Assembly: GCA_964551925.1 (NCBI GenBank)
Contig: CAZKFA010000034.1
Span: forward strand, 1 to 18,936
DNA length: 18,936 bases
Reading direction: 5' to 3'
Source of the DNA: CAZKFA01 sp964551925
GTDB taxonomy: Bacteria; Cyanobacteriota; Vampirovibrionia; LMEP-6097
This document shows, in pieces, positions 6,779-12,238 of the stretch. Under the pieces are notes generated by a model. It searched no databases. It saw only the letters and a list, made by a program, of their open reading frames with translations, and had not been told where the DNA came from. Each line of letters begins with the position of its first letter. The stretch's first letter is position 1. Made by a program: the position numbers and the translations under genes.

Positions 6779-6806
6779 ATATTAGCATGATTGTCTGTGC
6801 TAAGAT
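6779..6806. promoter_or_regulatory. Symmetric divergent promoter of pdxA and hpf
   Basis: Two extended -10 boxes face outward: TGCTAATAT on the minus strand (hexamer 6779-6784) for pdxA and TGCTAAGAT on the plus strand (hexamer 6801-6806) for hpf. Together they form an imperfect palindrome with 9-base half-sites differing at one position. Each -10 lies about where the other promoter's -35 would be, so the polymerases should exclude one another. Confidence 0.55.
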
Positions 6807-6826
6807 GATAAGCATTAAATCATATT

Positions 6827-6833
6827 AGAGGAG
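6827..6833 (+). promoter_or_regulatory. Shine-Dalgarno site of hpf
   Basis: AGAGGAG lies 7 bases before the hpf ATG. It is the only strong ribosome binding site I see in the window, and it follows a predicted leader of about 28 bases. Confidence 0.7.
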
Positions 6834-6840
6834 TATAATT

Positions 6841-7455
6841 ATGACTGTGAGTTCAAAAACGGTGATTGAAGGTAGAAATATTGAGATAACAGATCCTATT
6901 AAGGAGTATGCTGAATCAAAATTAGGGCGCATCCATAAGCATTTTGATAGCTTGATTCAGAATCATAATATTCGTATTGTGCTGTCAGTGCTTAAGACTC
7001 GTAAGGGTAAGAATCAAAAAGCTGAGATCACAATTAATCTTAAAGGTGGCCACGTAATTCGTTGTCAGTCAAGTGAAGAGAATGTTTATGCCAGTATAGA
7101 TACTGTTACTGACAAGATTGAAGCACAGTTGAGGAAATATAAAACTAAGATCTACAGTAAGATCCATAGCGGTAAAAGCGTTAAGCATTATGGTTTGGAT
7201 GAAGACCTTAGTCCAGAGAGTGTTCCTACCGATCTATTAGAACAGGTGCAGAATTATAAACAACCTAAGATTATTAAGGTAAAACGCTTTCGTATGCAAG
7301 CTTTGGAGCCAGAGGCGGCTGTCGAGATGTTACATGATTGTGGACATCCATTCTATATGTTCTTGAATGTATTCTCTAACAAAATTGCCTGTGTTTATCA
7401 GCGTGATGATGGTGGTTATGGACTGATAGAGCCAGAATTTCTGCAAGTTGCTTAG
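6841..7455 (+). CDS. hpf: Ribosome hibernation promoting factor, long form
   Basis: Binds the 30S subunit at the A/P-site region and, in the long form, drives formation of inactive 100S ribosome dimers in starved or resting cells. The 204 residues contain an N-terminal S30AE/HPF domain (about 1-110: VIEGRNIEITDPIKEYAESK, then ITINLKGGHVIRCQ), a charged linker (about 115-150) and the C-terminal dimerisation domain (about 150-202: IIKVKRFRMQALEPEAAVEM, DDGGYGLIEPEF). It is equivalent to YvyD/LrtA-type proteins. It has a good AGAGGAG ribosome site and an extended -10 of its own, unlike its mostly leaderless neighbours, and is probably monocistronic. The family 2 repeat begins within its TAG stop codon (7453-7455). 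Stress control is known for the family but not visible here. Confidence 0.95.
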   Translation: MTVSSKTVIEGRNIEITDPIKEYAESKLGRIHKHFDSLIQNHNIRIVLSVLKTRKGKNQKAEITINLKGGHVIRCQSSEENVYASIDTVTDKIEAQLRKYKTKIYSKIHSGKSVKHYGLDEDLSPESVPTDLLEQVQNYKQPKIIKVKRFRMQALEPEAAVEMLHDCGHPFYMFLNVFSNKIACVYQRDDGGYGLIEPEFLQVA

Positions 7456-7577
7456 AACCTGCTTGTAAAGTCCGATAACTGCGTTACGCTCGTCCCTCAA
7501 AATCATTATTGACGGGTAGTCAACTCAGATTTTTCGCGACTCGCAAGCCTTGTTCTCGAACTTTACAAGTAGGTTCT
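7454..7577 (+). repeat. Family 2 structured repeat, copy 2a (124 bp)
   Basis: Near-perfect 22-bp inverted arms (7454-7475 and 7556-7577; 20 Watson-Crick pairs, one G-T and one C-A) surround a core of about 80 bases that includes CTGCGTTACGCTCGTCC, a small hairpin TTGAC-GGGTA-GTCAA (7509-7523) and CTCGCAAGCCTTG. A second copy in opposite orientation sits at 10800-10923 with a strongly conserved core but different arms that again pair. The element starts in the hpf stop codon, and its right arm reaches the -35 position of the next gene. It has no open frame of note and no U tract. It may be a mobile palindromic element or a structured 3'-UTR RNA. Confidence 0.85.
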
Positions 7578-7590
7578 GAATCTCTATTTA

Positions 7591-7612
7591 TGCTATAGTT
7601 AATAAGACTATA
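7591..7612 (+). promoter_or_regulatory. Promoter of the orphan gene at 7658
   Basis: An extended -10 TGCTATAGT (hexamer 7594-7599). TATAGT is repeated inverted as ACTATA at 7607-7612, a loose relative of the family 3 palindrome core. The -35 position (about 7571-7576) falls in the right arm of repeat 2a. Predicted leader is about 50 bases, with a direct repeat TTGAGC but no clear Shine-Dalgarno. Confidence 0.45.
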
Positions 7613-7657
7613 CGTATTTGAGCTTATCTTGAGCCAAATCTAAGTCTAAATAAACCA

Positions 7658-8353
7658 ATGACTCAGGTAACTAGCACTACTGCTAATACTGCGCGGCCTT
7701 CTGTTAATTTAATTAGTCCATCTGCGACTATTAAGTCAGAATCGCCCTCACAGGTGATGGAAGGTTTGCATAATCTATGGGAGACCGGTTTGAAATTGCA
7801 ACCGAGAACCGAAGAAGAACTCACTGGAGATAAGTTTGGGCTCAAGGGCTTAGAAAAATTCTTTGCTAAATTTTTGGATGATAGCTGGCCTATAAGAAAA
7901 ATTACTGCGCTCGGTAATGAAATAGCAGAATCATCCAAAGAGACATTTTATAGATGGTTGCCTAAGCCAGTTGCAACAATGTTTTATAGGGCTTTATGGA
8001 CAATGGCATTTGTTTGTACTGGTATTAGAACTGTCATGAAAGCTAGGTTAGCGCCTGATGCCGACAAAATGAAAGCAGCTTGTAAATTACTTGCTCAGGA
8101 TATGGTCTCTACTATTATTGGTCCGACTATAGTAGCTAATATGGCTAATTGGATTCAGGATAAATGCTATTCCTTGCTACATATTCCAGAAGCCTTTGCT
8201 GATATTCTGCGTCCAATTCTATCTCTGACTGCTTGTAATGCGGCTATAGATACTCTTGATCCTCAAGGAATTAGACTGGGCGAGTATCTTACTGGACTCA
8301 AAGGCGCTCAGCATACGGACTCTACGCAAAGTACGCCAATATTAAGATTCTAA
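7658..8353 (+). CDS. Orphan helical protein with Ser/Thr-rich N-terminus
   Basis: A 231-residue protein with no domain I know. The first 35 residues are rich in Ser, Thr, Asn and Pro (MTQVTSTTANTARPSVNLIS) and look disordered. The central and C-terminal parts appear alpha-helical with several Trp and Cys, and moderately hydrophobic stretches occur at about 108-126 (ATMFYRALWTMAFVCTGIR) and 145-160 (DMVSTIIGPTIVANMA). The tail is again polar, with Thr/Ser. There is no signal peptide. The ATG at 7658 follows a leader of about 50 bases without a convincing ribosome site. Its stop overlaps the stop of hpt on the opposite strand by 4 bases. The disordered N-terminus with a helical body recurs in the orphans at 3759 and 12181; relatedness is only a suspicion. 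Confidence 0.75.
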   Translation: MTQVTSTTANTARPSVNLISPSATIKSESPSQVMEGLHNLWETGLKLQPRTEEELTGDKFGLKGLEKFFAKFLDDSWPIRKITALGNEIAESSKETFYRWLPKPVATMFYRALWTMAFVCTGIRTVMKARLAPDADKMKAACKLLAQDMVSTIIGPTIVANMANWIQDKCYSLLHIPEAFADILRPILSLTACNAAIDTLDPQGIRLGEYLTGLKGAQHTDSTQSTPILRF

Positions 8354-8901
8354 GAAAAGCCTTCTATGAAGCCAATGTAAGGAAGTTCTCTGAACTTCTG
8401 GTCATAATCTAATCCGTAACCAAGAATGAATTTATCATCAACCTCAAAGCAACAATAATCTGGATTAATCTCTTGTAATGCTTCTAGTCTGCGACAGGGT
8501 TTGTCAAATAATGTTGCAAGCTTCACGCTGCGGACACGAGATTGATTACGAATGAAGTCAAGTAGAAACTTTGCAGTGCGCCCAGAATCAACGATATCAT
8601 CAATCAAGAGTACATCTTTATTCTCTAATATTGGTAGAGATAGATCATAGAGCCTTACAGTACCAGAGCTCTGAGTGCTTTCGTCATAGCTTGAGAGTCT
8701 AATGAATTCTACTTGAGTATTAATTGTTAGTTCTCTTAGTAGATCAGCGACAAATACAAAGGCTCCTTTAAGCACACCAATTACAACTAAGCACTCGCAA
8801 TCTTTGTAATCGTTATTAATTTGCGCAGCAATTTCTTTGACTCTAGCTTGGATTTGCGCTTCGCTATAAAGTACTTGAATTTTTTCTTTGATGATCTGCA
8901 T
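8350..8901 (-). CDS. hpt: Hypoxanthine(-guanine) phosphoribosyltransferase
   Basis: Salvages hypoxanthine and usually guanine to IMP and GMP using PRPP; cytoplasmic. The 183 residues match the family length. The PRPP-binding motif VLLIDDIVDSGRT lies at 97-109, preceded by VIGVLKGAFVFVADL (about 40-54, with the conserved Lys-Gly) and the flexible-loop motif SSYDESTQSSG (about 70-80); the end has the base-contacting region FEVDDKFILGYGLDYDQKFR. It follows tilS by 15 bases on the same strand, the tilS-hpt linkage common in bacteria. An extended -10 TGCTAGAAT spans the tilS stop and lies 12 bases before the ATG, so hpt may also have its own promoter. Its 3' end overlaps the orphan gene by 4 bases. 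Confidence 0.96.
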   Translation of the reverse strand: MQIIKEKIQVLYSEAQIQARVKEIAAQINNDYKDCECLVVIGVLKGAFVFVADLLRELTINTQVEFIRLSSYDESTQSSGTVRLYDLSLPILENKDVLLIDDIVDSGRTAKFLLDFIRNQSRVRSVKLATLFDKPCRRLEALQEINPDYCCFEVDDKFILGYGLDYDQKFRELPYIGFIEGFS

Positions 8902-8904
8902 TCT

Positions 8905-8922
8905 TGCTAGATAATTCTAGCA
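8905..8922 (-). promoter_or_regulatory. Possible hpt promoter with hairpin
   Basis: On the minus strand, TGCTAGAAT (-10 hexamer at 8914-8919) overlaps the tilS TAG stop. The same bases form an inverted repeat GCTAGA-ATTA-TCTAGC (8905-8920). The -10 ends 12 bases before the hpt ATG. It could be an internal promoter or simply a small intergenic hairpin. Confidence 0.35.
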
Positions 8923-9846
8923 GTTTGGGCTTGTTTCTAAGTGTATTTCTTTTTGTTTAATAGTGAAGAATTTATTTTTTGCAAAATTAATACGATGGAA
9001 GCCACCAAGTTCAATGGCTATAAGGAAATCATTAACGAAGTCAATATTACTTGTGAAAAAATGTTCTAGTATTTTACGTTGCATAATTCTCTCTAGAGTC
9101 TTGAATTTAACTAGGTCCCAGGGTAAATCACCGAGTTCTACTATTCTTTGTTTGCTAGATTCTCTCAGGAAATCTTGTTCTTCGCTGATGATATTACTGA
9201 GTCTGTTTATGTTCTCAATAACATTACCATTGATTCTTAATGCTTCTGGCAAGATGTTGTGGCGGATGCGATTGCGAGCATAATCTATATTAGTGTTGGA
9301 GCTATCTTCTACAAAATCAACGTCGTTCATTACACAATAAGCTTCTAGTGTTTTGCGATTGATTCCAAGTAAAGGTCTATGAATCTTTAATTCACCATGA
9401 CTGCGTTGTGTCATTATCCCTTGTAAACCAGCAGAATTGGTGCCACGAAACAGTCTAAATAAAATAGTTTCAGCTTGGTCGTTAAGATTGTGAGCCATCA
9501 GAATATTTTTGGTATTGTGTTGTTGACATGCTTGTTCAAAGAAGCTATAGCGAGCATCACGAGCCGTATTCTCATCAGAACTGATTTCTTTAAGTTTAAG
9601 TGTTTGACTGTGGAAGTGGATTGATTGTTCTTCGCAAAATTCTTCTAGGAATTCTCTTGCTAAATCGGAGTCATCTCTTAATCCATGATCTAGATGTAAG
9701 CAATAAATCAAATCCTGAGGATGAGTAGCGATAAGCATTTTGAGTAATGCCATAGAATCCAATCCGGCAGAGCAGGCTACGGCTAGTCGTTGGTTAGTTA
9801 AATTGTGCTTGGCTAAATATGATTTAATTAATTCATTTAGTTGCAT
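8917..9846 (-). CDS. tilS: tRNA(Ile)-lysidine synthase
   Basis: Joins lysine to C34 of the CAU-anticodon tRNA-Ile so that it reads AUA codons; essential in most bacteria. The 309 residues start MQLNELIKSYLAKHNL. The ATP-binding PP-loop SAGLDS lies at 26-31 (family SGGxDS), followed by HLDHGLRDDSDLAREFLEEF, NLNDQAETILFRLFRG and the region RPLLGINRKTLEAYC. It is shorter than E. coli TilS and ends soon after the linker and substrate region, like the compact TilS of thermophiles and some other bacteria. The ATG at 9844-9846 fits the family better than the upstream frame start at 9879, and overlaps the end of the upstream secreted gene by 14 bases, suggesting coupling. hpt follows. Confidence 0.95.
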   Translation of the reverse strand: MQLNELIKSYLAKHNLTNQRLAVACSAGLDSMALLKMLIATHPQDLIYCLHLDHGLRDDSDLAREFLEEFCEEQSIHFHSQTLKLKEISSDENTARDARYSFFEQACQQHNTKNILMAHNLNDQAETILFRLFRGTNSAGLQGIMTQRSHGELKIHRPLLGINRKTLEAYCVMNDVDFVEDSSNTNIDYARNRIRHNILPEALRINGNVIENINRLSNIISEEQDFLRESSKQRIVELGDLPWDLVKFKTLERIMQRKILEHFFTSNIDFVNDFLIAIELGGFHRINFAKNKFFTIKQKEIHLETSPNC

Positions 9847-10726
9847 CAGACTTAGTTTTTTCTTTTTTGATGTCAGCAAAGGATTGGTTGATTATTGTAG
9901 TTGCTTCTGCGGGTTTAATATTTGGTAGTACATTAACACGTTTGGAGATATATAAAATACCATCTAGCTTGGGCTCTATAATTCCTTCTGAGAGTATGAT
10001 TGTCGCGCTGATTAATTCATTATGGTTAGTAGAGTTCGCTTTAAAGAGGCGTTCTAATTTATGCTCTTTGATAACTTGGAAAGATTCATCCCCCACAAAG
10101 CCAGTTGGCTTCTGGATTAGCTCTTGATTGATAGTGGCTGTTGCTTGAATGTTTTCTGGCAAGATGAAGTATAGAGTTCCAGAATATTGCTCGTCAGCGC
10201 GTATTTGTTCTGGGCTACTGAAGTAGATTTGATGTTCGTCAAGGTATTTCTTGGCGTTGCCATAATAGACAGTAACTAATTCAAATTGAATCTTGTCAGA
10301 GACTACTTTCCAGTCTTTGCCAACTCTCTGTAAGAAAAGCTGTCCTTGAGAGATAGCGTTTAGGTGTCCAATTTCTTCTAGTTCTTTATTCTTCTCACTA
10401 CTAGTACCATAGAAAAAATCTATCCCCGAAATAGTTGCATACTGGTCCTGAGTACGGATAGTGCGTCTTTGGTTCTCGATCTTGATGTCTGGATAAGCTT
10501 CCCAGAGGCTCTTAGTTAGAGTGATATATTCTTCTTTCTCGATGCCATCGCCAGTAACAAAATCTTTATCATAATGCTTAAACAAAGCTTCGCTATTATG
10601 ATCGTTCCAAGCTTGATAAATCTCACTTAATACTGTCTCTACAGGGTCGTCGATTTTCTCAGCGGCTTGAGCTGCTAAGCAAGAGCATAATAAAATAACT
10701 AGAGTTAATCTGTTGAGAAATCTCAT
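9833..10726 (-). CDS. Secreted protein with N-terminal NTF2/SnoaL-like domain
   Basis: A 297-residue protein with a signal peptide: basic start MRFLNRL, hydrophobic TLVILLCSCLAAQ and likely cleavage at AQA-AEK. The Cys residues near the end of the hydrophobic stretch (LLCSCLAA) could instead make it a lipoprotein, though the lipobox is not ideal. Residues about 28-140 resemble NTF2-like/SnoaL folds (EIYQAWNDHNSEALFKHYD, then a beta-rich stretch ending WKVVSDKIQFELV). Residues 150-290 are beta-rich and not recognised. The start is ATG 10724-10726, with a TACTAT -10 box 7 bases upstream; a TTG at 10732 is less likely. It overlaps tilS by 14 bases, so a secreted protein heads the tilS-hpt unit. 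The ligand or partner is unknown. Confidence 0.75.
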   Translation of the reverse strand: MRFLNRLTLVILLCSCLAAQAAEKIDDPVETVLSEIYQAWNDHNSEALFKHYDKDFVTGDGIEKEEYITLTKSLWEAYPDIKIENQRRTIRTQDQYATISGIDFFYGTSSEKNKELEEIGHLNAISQGQLFLQRVGKDWKVVSDKIQFELVTVYYGNAKKYLDEHQIYFSSPEQIRADEQYSGTLYFILPENIQATATINQELIQKPTGFVGDESFQVIKEHKLERLFKANSTNHNELISATIILSEGIIEPKLDGILYISKRVNVLPNIKPAEATTIINQSFADIKKEKTKSDATK

Positions 10727-10733
10727 TAACAAT

Positions 10734-10739
10734 ATAGTA
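10734..10739 (-). promoter_or_regulatory. -10 box of the secreted NTF2-like gene
   Basis: TACTAT on the minus strand ends 7 bases before the ATG, predicting a leaderless mRNA for the secreted protein-tilS-hpt unit. The -35 window (about 10757-10762) lies in the arm of palindrome B. Confidence 0.5.
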
Positions 10740-10746
10740 AACCAAA

Positions 10747-10796
10747 ACTCAGATTAGAACTCTATAGTACCGCTATAGGGTTTTGCTGGGCTGAGT
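10747..10796. repeat. Family 3 palindrome B nested in ACTCAG/CTGAGT arms
   Basis: AACTCTATAG (10758-10767) and CTATAGGGTT (10773-10782) form a 10-bp inverted repeat with one T-G pair, a degraded family 3 copy. It is bracketed by ACTCAG (10747-10752) and CTGAGT (10791-10796). The segment GGGCTGAGT at 10788-10796 is identical to the outer right arm of family 1 copy 1a, so this may be a composite or remnant of two element types. Confidence 0.6.
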
Positions 10797-10799
10797 AAT

Positions 10800-10923
10800 T
10801 AGACTTGTTGCGAAATCGTTCAGAGCAAGGCTTGCGAGGACGAAGAAACTGAGTTGACTACCCGTCAATGATGGTTCTGAGGACGAGCGTAACGCAGCTA
10901 TGGGCGATTTCGCAACAAGTCTA
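10800..10923 (-). repeat. Family 2 structured repeat, copy 2b (124 bp)
   Basis: Perfect 19-bp inverted arms (10800-10818 and 10905-10923, outer TAGACTTGTTGCG / CGCAACAAGTCTA) enclose the reverse complement of the family 2 core: GACGAGCGTAACGCAG on the plus strand, TTGACTACCCGTCAA (10854-10868) and CAAGGCTTGCGAG. Read on its minus strand the core matches copy 2a almost throughout, while the arms differ in sequence yet stay paired. In that orientation it begins 7 bases after the stop of the small gene at 10931, just as 2a begins at the hpf stop. No T tract follows. Confidence 0.85.
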
Positions 10924-10930
10924 TTATGCT

Positions 10931-11269
10931 TTACTGAGCTTTAGGATCAAGTTTATCTATGATAGGACTAAGTATAGCTGTAAGATTATTAAACATACGG
11001 CGTTGCTCCATTGGAGCGAATGGATCATCAACAGTTGCTGGAGTTCTTGCTTGTTCAAATGCCTTTGGGTCAATTATAGCTCTTAATCCAGCACAAGCTT
11101 CTTCACGGCGCTCTTCCGAATCAGTAATAGCTGTATTAAGCTGGCTGAGAGGGACTCCGAGCTTACCTAATACATATTTCCCTAGTGGGGTTGTTGGAGG
11201 ATGCTCATTCATTATATCCCTGAAAGGACCCATTACGTTTAGGAAAGTCTCTTGAAGTGTTGTTACCAT
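10931..11269 (-). CDS. Small orphan helical protein
   Basis: A 112-residue soluble-looking protein not recognised. It is mostly predicted helix (MVTTLQETFLNVMGPFRDIM), with a central Gly-Leu-Gly-Val turn (YVLGKLGVPLSQL) and a charged helix (DSEERREEACAG), ending with a second amphipathic helix (RRMFNNLTAILSPIIDKL). The frame is open back to an ATG at 11290, but a consensus promoter (TTGACA, 18 bases, TATTAT) lies over that first ATG, and the ATG at 11267-11269 is 7 bases after the -10. I therefore take 11269 as the start, giving a leaderless mRNA. It is divergent from the asparaginase gene. The family 2 repeat copy 2b follows its TAA by 7 bases in the same orientation. Confidence 0.65.
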   Translation of the reverse strand: MVTTLQETFLNVMGPFRDIMNEHPPTTPLGKYVLGKLGVPLSQLNTAITDSEERREEACAGLRAIIDPKAFEQARTPATVDDPFAPMEQRRMFNNLTAILSPIIDKLDPKAQ

Positions 11270-11276
11270 GGACCAG

Positions 11277-11306
11277 ATAATAGCAAGCATGGGTTTGCCG
11301 TGTCAA
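11277..11306 (-). promoter_or_regulatory. Consensus sigma-70 promoter of the small orphan gene
   Basis: On the minus strand: a perfect -35 TTGACA (11301-11306), an 18-base spacer, then extended -10 TGCTATTAT (hexamer 11277-11282). The second ATG of the frame follows after 7 bases. The -35 overlaps the edge of palindrome C (11304-11330). Confidence 0.7.
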
Positions 11307-11330
11307 GCTTATAGTAATACTATAGGCTTG
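11304..11330. repeat. Family 3 palindrome C (13-1-13) between divergent promoters
   Basis: CAAGCTTATAGTA and TACTATAGGCTTG are inverted with one central base and a single T-G mispair; same geometry as palindromes A and D, with outer pairs CAAG / CTTG. It lies between divergent genes, covering part of the leftward -35 and the -35 region of the rightward promoter. It cannot be a terminator for either flanking gene, so an operator role is the better reading at this site. Confidence 0.75.
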
Positions 11331-11341
11331 TGAATTAAGGC

Positions 11342-11347
11342 TATTAT
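11342..11347 (+). promoter_or_regulatory. -10 box of the asparaginase gene
   Basis: TATTAT lies 9 bases before the ATG at 11357; no Shine-Dalgarno is seen. The expected -35 region lies in the right arm of palindrome C. TATATA at 11345-11350 is an alternative but would be too close to the ATG. Confidence 0.5.
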
Positions 11348-11356
11348 ATACAAATA

Positions 11357-12238
11357 ATGCCTGATTTTATAAAATTAGCGGATATTATTCGTGGTGATAA
11401 GACTGAGAGTGAACACTGGGGTGTGGCGGTTCTAGTAGATAAGAATGGTACTAAGCAAGCACTTGGTAATGATCAAGTTCCAGCTTTTACTAGATCTATT
11501 ATTAAGCCGATTCAAGCTAAGGTTGCGATGGAGTTTTTGGATCGAGAATTACCACTTGATTTACTTGCTATTGCTTGTGCTTCGCATACTAGTGAGCCAG
11601 AGCAGTTAGCCTTGATACATAAATTCTTGCAAAAGTTTAATTTAGATCAAGCTGATTTGTTTTGCGGGTCTATAGAGCATAATTGTGCTGGTAAACATTC
11701 TCTTATGCTTGCTGCGACGCACTCTGCTCAAGATTATCATCAAGCGACTCATAATTTACAGCAAGCTATCGTTAAAGAATTGCAGAGGCTTAATCCACGA
11801 TTGACCTCAATCCCAATTGCTAGCGATGGTTGCGGGCTACCTACTTACTACATGAGTCTAGAAGATATGGGGATTTGTTTTGCTAATTTAATCACTGATC
11901 AAAGTTACGCACGAATTATTACTGCAATGAATAATTATCCATATATCATTGCCGGCAAAAATAAATTTGATTCAGAGTTGATGGCAACTTATCCAAATAA
12001 ATTTATTGCCAAAGGCGGAGCTGAAGGTTTAATGATGATTGCTAATCTACAGGCTACAGAAGTGTTGATCGTTAAAATCATAGATGGCAGTCAGCGAGCG
12101 AAGTTTACCATAGCAAGAGAATTGCTACGTAGCCTTAACTGGATTGATGATATTGAGTGTGATAGTAATATTTATAATGCTCAAGCTGCTAAAGCTGGCG
12201 TCATAGTAGGTGTCGCAAAATTCCCTATGTTGCGGTGA
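11357..12238 (+). CDS. L-asparaginase II family protein (PF06089 type)
   Basis: Probably hydrolyses asparagine to aspartate and ammonia; this cytoplasmic family is distinct from the AnsA/AnsB fold and typical of rhizobial AnsA-like and cyanobacterial proteins. The 293 residues show TRSIIKPIQA (45-54), CASHTSEP (74-81), the Cys/Lys-containing HNCAGKHSLML (108-118), SDGCGLPTYYM (156-166) and KGGAEGLMMI, then KIIDGSQRAK near the end and a final NAQAAKAGVIVG that fits the usual C-terminal N..G..VG. The protein is thus complete although slightly short. The ATG lies 9 bases after a -10 box. Its last 58 bases (12181-12238) overlap the convergent orphan gene, an unusually long coding tail overlap. 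Aspartate released here could feed PanD, which is only an inference. Confidence 0.9.
   Translation: MPDFIKLADIIRGDKTESEHWGVAVLVDKNGTKQALGNDQVPAFTRSIIKPIQAKVAMEFLDRELPLDLLAIACASHTSEPEQLALIHKFLQKFNLDQADLFCGSIEHNCAGKHSLMLAATHSAQDYHQATHNLQQAIVKELQRLNPRLTSIPIASDGCGLPTYYMSLEDMGICFANLITDQSYARIITAMNNYPYIIAGKNKFDSELMATYPNKFIAKGGAEGLMMIANLQATEVLIVKIIDGSQRAKFTIARELLRSLNWIDDIECDSNIYNAQAAKAGVIVGVAKFPMLR

Noticed and set aside
6834..6840. TATAATT directly before the hpf ATG as a -10 box
   Set aside because: It touches the start codon, so a transcript from it would lack the ATG; the true site is more likely TGCTAAGAT at 6798-6806 with the AGAGGAG ribosome site.
7454..7577. Insertion sequence end or transposase remnant
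   Set aside because: No transposase fragment is encoded and no flanking direct repeats are evident; only structure and core repetition are seen.
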